Positions 9,880-18,915 of a stretch of 64,000 nt of DNA are shown here, piece after piece; within the stretch, counting starts at the first letter, position 1, and every line of letters begins with the position of its first letter. The translations under genes were made by a program, and so were the position numbers. The notes beneath the pieces are model-generated. The model was not told the origin of the DNA, did no database searches, and saw only the letters and a program-made list of their open reading frames with translations. Source of the DNA: Gambelia wislizenii (taxonomy: Eukaryota; Chordata; Lepidosauria; Squamata; Crotaphytidae); NCBI GenBank assembly GCA_030847615.1, contig JAUMIR010000005.1, positions 112,807,116 to 112,871,115 of the forward strand. The letters are read 5' to 3'.

Positions 9880-10140
9880 AACACTGTGTGGTTGCAATGG
9901 TAGCAGTGAAGAAGGATTTCTTGACTGCCACCACTACCATAGCATAGGTTTTCCAATTAGCTCTATCTGTTATTCATTTGGACTTGCTCCGAGTCTTCTG
10001 CCATCATTGCTGTAGTATTCATCCCATTTGTTTCATCACCACCAGCTCCATAGTGAAACAGGGTGCTCATTTCACTCCACTCTGTAGGAGGGGATACTTA
10101 GGAGCTATTGTGTCTACCACCATGGTCATACAGTTGTGGA
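9880..10140 (-). mobile_element. L2-like LINE fragment
   Basis: The text 'tccactctgtaggaggggatacttaggagctattgtgtctaccacc' at about 10075 parallels 'ctctactctgtgggaaaggatgtcagaagtgactgtgtctactgcc' at 38313. The preceding 120 bp also track the 38.2 kb segment. It is decayed and no motif is translatable with confidence. Confidence 0.4.
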
Positions 10141-10269
10141 AGAAGTACAGAATATAATAGGATGCAGAAAGACACAAATTGTGATGCTTGCTCTAAATCT
10201 TCAAAGGACTGTTTTATATAGGTTTATGATACAGATTTTCAGATTTACATTTAAAGTGGTCACTTAGTA

Positions 10270-11418
10270 CTGACATATGAAAACAATAGGTCTCTTGCCA
10301 AAAGTCAGTTCTATTGAGGTCAAAAATGTCTCTAGGGAGATTATTTTTCTTATATTCACACTGATGCGGACTTATATGTTAAAATATGTAGTGTACCATG
10401 AAACCATTATCTTTGTTCATACCTCTGCTAATGGATTGGAATTTGTGAATATAACCCAATTCAGCTGTTTTGCTTTCTAGCCTTCCTTTTTTTGTTCAAG
10501 AACTGCTACTTGTAAATCCTATATTGTATGTCAGGGAGGTTGAAATTCTTGGCAACTGTTTTTTTGGTATTGACATTTCTAATGTCAGATTTGTGTCCAA
10601 TTATCCTCTTTCATAGAGATTGTCCTATTTGTACAATGCAGAGTGCAGTGGGCTATTGCTGTCATATGTGTAGTGCAGTAAGTATTGTAGTTATCAGTTG
10701 GGTTTTTGATACAGCATGGTACTTAGAAGTCTATTGTGGAGTTGCACAGTGGAGTCAAGAAAGTGAATTTCTTGTGCAGCTTGTTCTAGGCTCAGGTTGA
10801 TGGTAGGGTGGAAGTTGGTAAAATCCTGGTAAAACAACTTTTTTCATTTCTCCAAATGATGAAGATAGCATCAATGAATATCTGGTAGAGAGAGGATTCT
10901 GGGTACAAGTGCTCTGAAAGTGTTGTTCCTGGTCTGCTATGAAGATGTTTGCATATTGTGGTACCAAGCCAGTGCCCATAGGAGTGCCACTGATTTGAAG
11001 ATGCATCTTATTTCCAAACATGAAGTAGTTATGAATGAATGCAAAATGGCAGAGTTTGGTGGCTGTCTGTGCTGTGGCCCCATTCAGAATGGTATTCTTG
11101 ATGGTTTGTAGTTTGTCCTTGTGTGAGATGCTGCCATATAGGAATTCCACATTCATAGTGGCTAGGATGGTGTGTCTGGGAGGTTGCAGCCAGACTGAAC
11201 GTTTTTCAGCAAATAAATTATAACCTTCACATAGTGTGGAGGGTTGGTGGCATATGGTCTGAGAATTGAGTCCATTAATCTGGATGCTTCAAAAGTGAGG
11301 ATTTTGATGCTTGAGACAATGGGCTTTCCTAGACTGACCGGTCTGTGTGTTTTTGTGTAGTAGATAGAAGCTTCCTGGTTGGGACTCCTGGGATTGTATC
11401 CACTGAAATTTAGTTCTG

Positions 11419-11420
<2 letters not shown>
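10270..11420 (-). pseudogene. Penelope-like retroelement: RT and GIY-YIG endonuclease remnant
   Basis: Minus-strand frames show a Penelope-type RT palm (11156-10860): KLCHFAFIHNYFMFGNK, then LQISGTPMGTGLVPQYAN, the hallmark G-T-x-M-G-T...YANIF motif B region of Penelope RT. Further 3' (about 10640-10520), broken frames give GQSLxKRIIGHKSDIRN and KKTVAKNFN, the signature of the GIY-YIG endonuclease that Penelope-like elements carry after the RT. A last block near 10440 reads like the terminal region (QLNWVIFTNSNPL). Stops and frame shifts make it inactive. Sequence to about 11400 looks like upstream RT. The family is distinct from the LINEs on either side. Confidence 0.75.
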
Positions 11421-11449
<29 letters not shown>

Positions 11450-11690
11450 TCCTGCCCCTCTACAAAATGCAATTGGGGAAGCTTACAATACTAAAATCTA
11501 CATACAACCTCTCCATCCCACCCACCCCTTAAAATACAATTAAATAATTAAACATTTTAAACACAATAAATACTAAAAATGCTAAAAACAACACAATTAA
11601 ATATCCATGTAGAATTCTCATAATTTACTCAGAGTATACAAATTACTCAGAAAATTATGATCCCTGTATGGCCCTGGTTCAGGGCTTACC
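11419..11690 (-). mobile_element. L2-like LINE 3' end with (AAT)n tail
   Basis: An (AAT)n run at 11420-11448 is followed by 'atcctgcccctctacaaaatgcaattggggaagcttacaa' and AAAATACAATTAAATAATT-type sequence. This is the minus-strand L2 tail with its terminal simple repeat, directly abutting the Penelope-like remnant. Confidence 0.55.
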
Positions 11691-11917
11691 ATTTTGGGGA
11701 GGGAAACTGATATAAAGGTTTTCGAGGAACTCCTGGCTATTATGTTGAGACGTATTATCAGGGTCTAAAACCATAGCTTCCAGTGCTGAGGATGGCCCAT
11801 CCAACTTGGCTACCTGCTCTGTTGTCCATATCTGAATCCTGGCTCCTGCTCAAAGTCTGGGTTATGAAGAAAGAAGGAAGGTCTAAGGAGGAAGGAAATA
11901 ACTTTCAAAACCCTAGT

Positions 11918-12600
11918 ATGATAATGGGAAATACCCCATTTCCCATTATCTTCCAGCGCAACATCAGGTAAACAAAGGGTTAACTAGAGGTGGGAGAAAT
12001 ATAACACTTTTAGGGTCAGCATCATCAGAGATGTCACAGGTCAGCAGGGACAAATGCCAATTGAGACTTACAGAATGGCAATCTTCCAGAAACCTCCAGG
12101 ACAAGGTAACAAATACTGCCTAAGGTCCATGAGTCAGGCAGAAGAAAAAGAAGAAAGGAGTCCTGAGATGGGGGGGGGATCATCTTAGGTAGAGAGACAA
12201 CAAAGGAGCATCCTGGGGCAAGGACTTCATGTTGGCTAGGAGAAGGCTGCTTGAGACTCACCTGAAAACAGACATGTGGTTCACAGCCAGCCCTCAACTC
12301 AACACTGAACTTCATGTCAGTGAGTGAATAGATCAGGAATTGTACTAGTTAGATTGCTTTAGGGAATTATGTTTATTTTTCCAACTTGGCTGGAAATGAC
12401 TGAACTCTTCTGTAATTTGTACCTGAAGTGTACCTGGGAAGGGGGAGCTTCCCATGAGAGAAATATCCTCTGGTGACAACTTTGCTTAGAATAAAGTCTT
12501 TTTCTATCTATCAGCTAATGCTTCACACGTTTATTTGCTCACTCGGTGCCTTCCTCTAGGCTCAGAGAGGGGGTGGCATCCCTGCAGAGTTAGGGACACA
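11918..12600 (+). mobile_element. Solo LTR-like sequence (copy A)
   Basis: It begins around TGATAATGGG with a short hairpin (AATGGG...CCCATT), then 'aacaaagggttaac'. It ends after a polyadenylation signal (GAATAAAGTC at 12490) and a 'ggcatccctgcagagttagggacaca' segment. A second locus at 51699-52310 shares these landmarks in the same order: the hairpin start, 'gaacaaagggttaa', 'atactgcct', 'ttatgtttatttt..ggctgg', GAATAAAACT and the downstream tail. A spaced, repeated promoter-to-polyA layout without flanking coding sequence fits a solo LTR. Which retroelement it belongs to is unknown. Confidence 0.5.
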
Positions 12601-13785
12601 ACTATCCAAACCTCACAGTCTCCCTTGGGGTTCTGTGTAAAGGGTTCCAAAGATCAAAAGGGTGGTGGCAGCTAGAATAAAAAGGGCAGCTTAGGGGTTC
12701 TCAGGAGCCAGAAGAACCCTCAAGCTGTATCACACCTAGTATAGGTGTTTTCCCCCAGTTAAGATTTATGCCTGGTTAAATGGGCATACAAGAAACATTC
12801 CTACACAGCATTCCAACATCTTTAGATGTGTTGCCTCATCGGTACATGCAGCATTGATATGCCAGTTCTTCAAGCATAGGTAGGCATGGTGGTCAGGTTA
12901 CTCAGGATGCACCATCACCTTCCATGTTCTTCCCCAGAGGGGGAGAAAGGATAGGTAAAGAATTGTGTGTGCGCATAAGAACGAAATGCTAAGCATGTAG
13001 AACATTGCATAAGTAAACTTTTGGATTACCAGCCATCACATTTAAATCATGCTTTAGTCAGTTAATCTATGGTGTATTGAAGGAGTGAAGAGGGCAAGTC
13101 ATCATTGAATAAGACAGAGGAAGGCAAACTTGGCAAGTCGAAGTACCAAGAGAGAGAATCTGTGAAAAAGTAGAATATCTTGTTCTTGTGCCAGCAATTT
13201 CCTCCTTGAATTTCACTCTGTATGACATGTATAGCTATGAGAGACAAAGGAATGAAGAGAGATACATGGTGACTAGATACAAGATTTAGCTCATTAGAAA
13301 CTTAGACATCTTGAATATTCAGGTCTCAGCAGTTGCTGCTTTCTTGCCTACCAGTTGTCGGTGGTTTTTGTTTTGTTTTGTTTTTAAATAAATTTATTAC
13401 AGTTACAAATTACAATCACAGTGCAAAGATGAACTGTAAAAACAACAAAAACATATCATTACAAATGCAATTTTCAACCAGTTGTATCCCCATAGACAGA
13501 AACAATAAATACAGCATGTCAAGGGAATCATTGTCAACAAATGGCCCAAACGCCCAAGTAGGCCAAAATCTATGTTGGCCAACATACCAATATGGATGAA
13601 AATGTTTGGTTTTTTTTTAAAAAAAAAAATCTGAGGAGTGACTTTATACTTATTAGTTTCTCCATCTTCCTGATGTGAATAATTTTTTTCTTGGGATGTT
13701 GATGTTGCTCTGCTACAAGAGGTCAAATTGTACAAAAAGGTCAGCTTTGCATACTCTGACCTGGGAGTATGCTATCTTGAAATCA
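12601..13785. other. No recognised gene; ordinary AT-rich sequence
   Basis: Nothing supports a gene or a classifiable repeat. A poly-T/poly-A patch at 13608-13628 and an A-rich stretch near 13430 are the only marked features. Confidence 0.5.
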
Positions 13786-13787
13786 AT

Positions 13788-13818
13788 AAATCATCATCAT
13801 CATCATCATCATCATCAA
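13788..13818. repeat. (ATC)n microsatellite
   Basis: An uninterrupted run of about nine ATC/CAT triplets. It also produces an artificial poly-His frame. Confidence 0.9.
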
Positions 13819-13876
13819 TATAGCACCATCACTGTGCATGCCACTTTACAAATAGAAGGCCAACCAAAAATCTTAG

Positions 13877-14444
13877 GAGATTATCAGATAGGTACTCAAA
13901 AAGCATTCCTGTCCCACAATCTCCACTCCCACACTTGTCCCGCCCCTCTCCCACCACAATCACTCTCCACACTGCACTTACCTTGTCTTCCAATGACAGG
14001 GCAACCCTGGAGTGAAATTCCACAGATTCCTGCAAGAAGCATGGGCATGGGAAATTCAAAAATAAAACCCAAAATACACCAAAAAAGTTACAAAAAGCAC
14101 ATACACACACTTTAAAACTTCCAAGTAAACCAGGGAAGTTTTAAAAAGGTGTGTCACTTACCTGGATGTCTTGATCTCATCCTGAAGTGTTCTGTCAGGG
14201 ACTACCCATTGATGCTGTGATCTTGCCAGTGAAATGGTGCGCCTTGTCACACAGAGGAAAATCTGTCACAGAAATGGAACTACAGATCTATTGACAGCTT
14301 CTCCCATTAATAAAAAGCAGTGCCAGCATAATGGCAGCAGAACAGGTGCATAACAATGGGTGAACGATGTTGTGTGGTTAGGGAGCCCTTTTGCGATCTC
14401 CTGGTGTTATTGTAATGCCACTTTAAACGTGTCTGATAATCTCC
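13877..14444. mobile_element. Harbinger-like non-autonomous DNA transposon with TTA target duplication
   Basis: The left end GGAGATTATCAGAT and the right end GTCTGATAATCTCC are inverted, and TTA flanks both sides (13874-13876 and 14445-14447). The length is 568 bp with no transposase. Trinucleotide TTA/TAA duplications are typical of PIF/Harbinger elements, so the class is inferred from that. Internal blocks (AAGTAAACCAGG, CTTACCTGGATG, CACATACACACACTTT) recur in the copies at 14832, 52367 and 63074. Confidence 0.75.
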
Positions 14445-14831
14445 TTAGTTCCCTGCCCTCAGGCTTACAATCTAATTAAGATATGACACAAAAGGAAAAG
14501 GTGATAGGAATGGGGGAGGGGATTAAGTCCAGCAGATACTACCTCTTCTTCTTGCCTTCTGCAGCCAGGGCAATGGCAGTTGGAAAAGTGGGAGGGGGGG
14601 GTTCCCCTGATTCTGAGCCTAGACATGATGGAGCTGTGCTTGCCTCTTCTTCTCTCCCTCTGAGGCCAGGAGGCAGTTGGATTGGAGGGCCTAGGCATGA
14701 TGGCTGCTTTCACAAAAATAGAATCAGTTCACCAAGTGTATTGCAAGGACTCTGTGGTGGCTTTTTACCCAATCTATACTTCCATTGACATTTCTGGCAT
14801 TTCTATCTAGCTTTCAATCCAATCTGTCTAA

Positions 14832-15440
14832 GGAGATTATCAGACGGGGACCAAAAAACCTGTCCCCGTCTCACTACGTCCCATCCCGCACCACTCCCAT
14901 ACCTATAATTTGATTAAAAGAAAAATTATCAGACATGTACCTTGTCACGCAATTAAAAGTCCTCCCCTCATCTCTGGCAGCCCATGAGTGAATGGTGCTC
15001 AAGCAGAGCTCCATTCACTTCCTGGAAAGCAAATCCTGGCCGTTCTTGCGAGAGAACAATCACATGGGAAATTCAAAAATAAAACTCAAAGGTTAAAAAT
15101 TACACCAAGCACATACACACATTTTAAAAATCCCAAGTAACCCGGCGAGGCAGGGGAAGTGTGACACTTACCTGGATGTTCCCATCACACCCAGAGTGTT
15201 TGGCAAGGACCTCTCACCGTGGCTGGCTTGCACCAGCAGAATGGGGAACCTTATTGCTCACCTGTCATTCTGTGACAGAAACAGAACAACAGGTCAATTC
15301 ACAGCTTAGCCCATGAATAAAAAGGAGCAGGGGGCATGGCATGAGGGCATAACTCCACAAGGACGATGACGTCTGAGATTTCAACCCTTTGGCGATGTCC
15401 TATTGTCCCTGTGGTGGGATATATAGTGTGTCTGATAATC
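14832..15440. mobile_element. Harbinger-like element, second copy, TAA target duplication
   Basis: The left terminus GGAGATTATCAGACGGGG follows TAA (14829-14831). The right terminus GTCTGATAATC is followed by TAA (15441-15443), so the last three bases of the right repeat are lost. Internal order matches 13877-14444: CACATGGGAAATTCAAAAATAA, CACATACACACATTTTAAAA, CTTACCTGGATG, CCCATGAATAAAAAG. It is about 390 bp from the first copy in the same orientation. Confidence 0.75.
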
Positions 15441-15443
15441 TAA

Positions 15444-15989
15444 TATGTCCCATATGGCTCTTGAACATCACAGCTCAAGGTGGGGCCAATAATTCAGCTT
15501 AATGCTATTCTCCCTAAAGGCAGAAAAGCCCCCCATGAAAATTTGGGCCTTAGAAAGATTTGCAGGCAGCCCACTGGGCATATTCCAGTTGATACCAATA
15601 TACAGGAGAGTGGTAGGATTGCTATATTTAAATGTAAAATTACTCAGATAGTGATACAGCATAACTATTACTCCTTTTAATTTCTGTGGGGAGAAATCAC
15701 ACCATTCCTTGCTATTTAAAGTTAAGAACTAATAAGATTCAGTGTTGTATAAATTATTATGAAACTGAGCTATGACCCAAGAAGGCTTTGGTTTATATCT
15801 TCCTTCTGCCTTCATGAACTTAATAGGCCCTTAAACAAGCGTTGTTAATAAGTTTAGATTTCTATCTGCGAAGAATACTGACCTACCTTCTTGTGCTGTT
15901 GTAAGGAATAGTGTGGGACACTCCATGTTTCTGAATTTCAGGAGTATAGCAGCAAAATCAAAGGAAAACCAGTGCTTTCCTCACTGCAC
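15444..15989. other. Unassigned stretch between mobile elements
   Basis: No repeat ends, coding motif or RNA structure was recognised. Confidence 0.5.
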
Positions 15990-16499
15990 CTTTGTAGAAG
16001 GGATCCTTTGAGGAGTGCAGTTTGAGGACTGGAATTCTTCCGGTCCTCTGGGAGGAATTTGTTTCAGCCACAAAAATCTAGGCTGTCTGCAACCTCCTAG
16101 AGGGCCTTTTCGGTAATCACCCCCAAATTGTGGAATGACGTGCCGAACGAGATCCGTCAGATGACAAGCCTAAGTAGCTTTAAAAAAGCAGTAAAGATGG
16201 ATCTCTTTTGGCAGGCCTTTCCTAATTAGATCCCGGCCTCAGAGGCTCCTGGCCTCTTTTAGTCTGCTGGCTATTTACTGTATTTATTGTATTTATTGCT
16301 TTTAAATGTGACTTTAGATAGTTGCTTTTAATTTATATTTGTTTAATATCTTTTTGTGGGGTGGGAGGGTGGTGTTTTGGGTTTTTATCTGTATTGTATT
16401 TTAATTATTGTAAGCCGCCCTGATTATTTTAACAGAGGGGTGGGGTATAAATACATATTATTATTATTAGTAGTAGTAGTAGTAGTAGTATTACTATTA
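15990..16499 (+). mobile_element. L2-like LINE 3' end, plus strand
   Basis: The plus-strand frame near 16115-16225 gives ITPKLWNDVPNEIRQ and SLSSFKKAVKMDLFWQAF, the extreme C-terminus typical of L2 RT proteins. About 200 bp of 3' UTR follows, ending in GTAAGCCGCCCTGATTATT, GGGGTATAAATA and a TTA/TAG trinucleotide run (16459-16499). This copy fixes the orientation of the L2 tails found elsewhere in reverse. Confidence 0.75.
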
Positions 16500-16811
16500 A
16501 GCTCTTATAAATAGTCATGTTGAAAGTTCATGATCACCATAGCCACACCTCGAGGATAATGTTAGCTACAGATTTCTGGTGAGTAGCAGTACTTCATCTG
16601 AAAGTACTGTGGAAATTCTTTCTTAGTGCAAACTGTATTCAGTTATTAAATTCCCAGGACCCCAGGTCAGTCATTGAGAGTAATCTGGAAGGCTAGCTCA
16701 CAACAATGTTTCCAGTCTCCCAAGGTGACTAATAGATCACCAGGAAGATCATACGAGGCCTGACTATTAAATAACAAGACTGATACAACAACCCATCATT
16801 ATTTATATGTA

Positions 16812-18161
16812 CAGTTGTCCCTTCACATTCGCGGGGGTTAGGTTCCATAGACCCCCGCGAATGTGAAAATTCCGTGAATAATGACAGCCCTCCCCCACAC
16901 CCTCCCCAAGCGACCCTGAGGCCTCCAGAGGCCTCGTGGTTGCTCTATCTTGCCGCCCCCGCCCTCCCCAAGAGACACCTGAGGCCTCCGGAGGCCGCGT
17001 GGTCGCTCCTCCCAACCGCCCCCCGCCCTCCCCAAGCGACCCCAAGGCCTCCGGAGGCCTCGCGGTCGCTCTTCCCGGCCGGCCCCGCCCGCCCCAAGCG
17101 ACCCCCGAGGCCTCTGGAGGCCTCGCGGTCACTCCTCCCGACCACCCCCACCCTCCCCAAGCGACCCCAAGGCCTCCAGAGGCCTCGCGGTCACTCTTCT
17201 CGGCCTCCCCCCACCCTCCCCAAGCGACTCTGAGGCCTCCGGAGGCCTCGTGGTCGCTCTCCCCCCCTCCCCCCACCCTCCCAGAGCGATCCCCGAGGCC
17301 TCCGGAGGCCTTGTGGTCGCTCCTCCCGACCGCCCCCGCCCTCCCCAAGCGACCCCTAGGCCTCCGGAGGCCTCGCGGTCTCTCTTCCTGGCTGCCCCTG
17401 CCCTTCCAAGCGACCCCCGAAGCCTCCGGAGGCCTCGTGGTCACTCCTCCCGACCGCCCCCGCCCTCCCCAAGTGACCCTGAGGCGTCTGGAGGCCTCGC
17501 AGTCGCTCTTCTCGGCTGCCCCCCACCCTCCCCAAGTGACCCCCGAGGCCTCCGGAGGCCTCGTGGTCGCTCCTCCCAACCGCCCCCCACCCTCCCCAAG
17601 CGACCCCGAGGCCTCCGGAGGCCTCGGGGTCGCTCTCCCCGGCCTCCCCCCACCCTCCCCAAGCGACCCCGAGGCCTCCGGAGGCCTTGTGGTCGCTCTC
17701 CCCGGCCTCCCCCCACCCTCCCAGAGCGACCCCGGGGCCTCCGGAGGCCTCGTGGTCGCTCTCCCTGGCCTCCCCCCACCCTCCCAGAGTGACCCCGAGG
17801 CCTCCGGAGGCCTCGTGGTCGCTCTCCCCGGCCTCCCCCTGCCCTCCCAGAGCGACCCCGGAGCCTCCGGAGGCCTCACTGTCGCTCTTCCCGGCCTACC
17901 CCTGCCCTCCCAGAGCGACCCGGAGGCCCCATTGAGGCCTCTCCGGCCCTCCCCACCCCCTCCCCGGGCCTTCATGGGGCCTCCGGAGCATCTCCGAAGG
18001 CCCCATGGAGGCCTCCCCGGCCCTCCCCGCTCCCTCCCAGTGCTTTCACGGGGCCTCTGGAGGCCCCGTGTCATGGTTTGGGGGGGGTCCGGGGGGCCCT
18101 CCCAAAACCACGAATAATCAAAACCGCGAATGTCAAGTTCGCGAATGTGGAGGGGCAACTG
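16812..18161. mobile_element. Tigger/pogo-like non-autonomous element carrying a minisatellite
   Basis: The left end CAGTTGTCCCTTCACATTCG and the right end (reverse complement) CAGTTGCCCCTCCACATTCG match at 20 of 22 positions. TA duplications lie at 16810-16811 and 18162-18163. A second internal palindrome (CGCGGGGGTT...ACCCCCGCG) lies inside the left end, as in Tigger-type MITEs. The interior has no transposase; nearly all of it is a GC-rich tandem array. Long open frames across it on both strands are artefacts of stop-poor GC-rich repeats. It is inserted near the 3' end of the mariner. Confidence 0.85.
16907..17935. repeat. GC-rich minisatellite, about 16 units of 62-64 bp
   Basis: Each unit has the form CGACCCCGAGGCCTCC...GGAGGCCTCGTGGTCGCTC followed by a C-rich spacer ending CCCTCCCCAAG or CCCTCCCAGAG. 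The 18 bp core GAGGCCTCCGGAGGCCTC is a perfect palindrome in several units. From unit 2 to unit 11, spacers of two types tend to alternate (CTCCTCCCGACCGCC versus CTCTTCCCGGCC), giving a dimer of about 126 bp. Units 12-15 are nearly uniform with CTCTCCCCGGCC. A more degenerate continuation runs to about 18075. Confidence 0.9.
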
Positions 18162-18223
18162 TATTAACAATTCTGATGCTTGTCCCCTTCAATATATTCC
18201 CCATTCACACTCACACACTGATT

Positions 18224-18915
18224 CTCTACGTGCGAAAGGGATCTAGGAGTCCTAGTAGACCACAAGTTGAACATGAGCCAACAGTGTGATGCGGCAGCTA
18301 AAAAGGCCAATGCAATTTTGGGCTGCATCAATAGAAGTATAGTGTCTAGATCAAGCGAAGTAATAGTGCCACTCTATTCTGCCTTGGTCAGACCTCACTT
18401 AGAATACTGTGTCCAGTTCTGGGCACCACAATTCAAAAAGGTTATTGACAAATTGGAGCGAGTCCAGAGAAGGGCAACTAAAATGGTGAAAGGTCTGGAA
18501 ACGATGCCTTATGAGGAGAGATTTAGGGAGCTGGGTATGTTTAGCCTGGAAAAAAGACGGTTAAGAGGCGATATGATAGCCCTGTTTAAGTATTTGAAGG
18601 GATGTCACGCTGAGGATGGAGCAGGCTTGTTTTCTGCTGCTCCAGAGACTGGAACACGGAGCAATAGGTGCAAGCTCCAGGAACAGAGATTCCACCTCAA
18701 CATGAGGAGGAACTTTTTGACAGTAAGAGTTGTTCGGCAGTGGAACACACTCCCTCAGAGCGTGGTGGGGTCTCCTTCCTTGGAGGTCTTTAAACAGAGG
18801 CTGGATTGTCATCTGTCGGGGATGCTTTGATCAAGATTTCCTGCCTGGCAGGGGGGTTGGACTGGATGGCCCTCGTGGTCTCTTCCAACTCTGCAGTTCT
18901 ATGATTCTATGATTC
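18224..18915 (+). mobile_element. CR1 LINE, 5'-truncated, plus strand
   Basis: It begins within the RT C-terminal region (TGCGAAAGGGATCTAGGAGT). It runs through the coding end and a short 3' UTR (GGTTGGACTGGATGGCCCTC...TCTTCCAACTCTGCAG) and ends in the diagnostic 8 bp terminal repeat TTCTATGATTCTATGATTC. Inserted into the mariner transposase; mariner text resumes directly at AGTCTTGTTTTCC. The 5' edge is uncertain by a few bases because GATTCT occurs at both edges. Confidence 0.85.
18267..18830 (+). pseudogene. CR1 reverse transcriptase C-terminal remnant
   Basis: An uninterrupted frame of 187 codons: [93 protein letters not shown], and an end at DCHLSGML. This is the thumb/C-terminal region of CR1 ORF2; the endonuclease and catalytic palm are absent. 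That the frame is intact suggests a younger insertion than the mariner around it. The copy at 43027-43593 is close in sequence and on the opposite strand. Confidence 0.85.

Noticed and set aside
13788..13870. Poly-histidine protein frame
   Set aside because: Direct translation of an (ATC)n microsatellite; no other coding evidence.
13877..15440. Possible CRISPR-like or tandem array from repeated blocks
   Set aside because: The repeated blocks are two separate transposon copies with inverted ends, and the genome is clearly eukaryotic.
16803..18170. Open frames of 455 codons (minus) and 393 codons (plus) across the GC-rich array
   Set aside because: Both are Pro/Arg/Gly/Ser-rich repeats of the minisatellite unit, open in several frames because stops are rare in this composition. 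They span transposon termini and have no start context.
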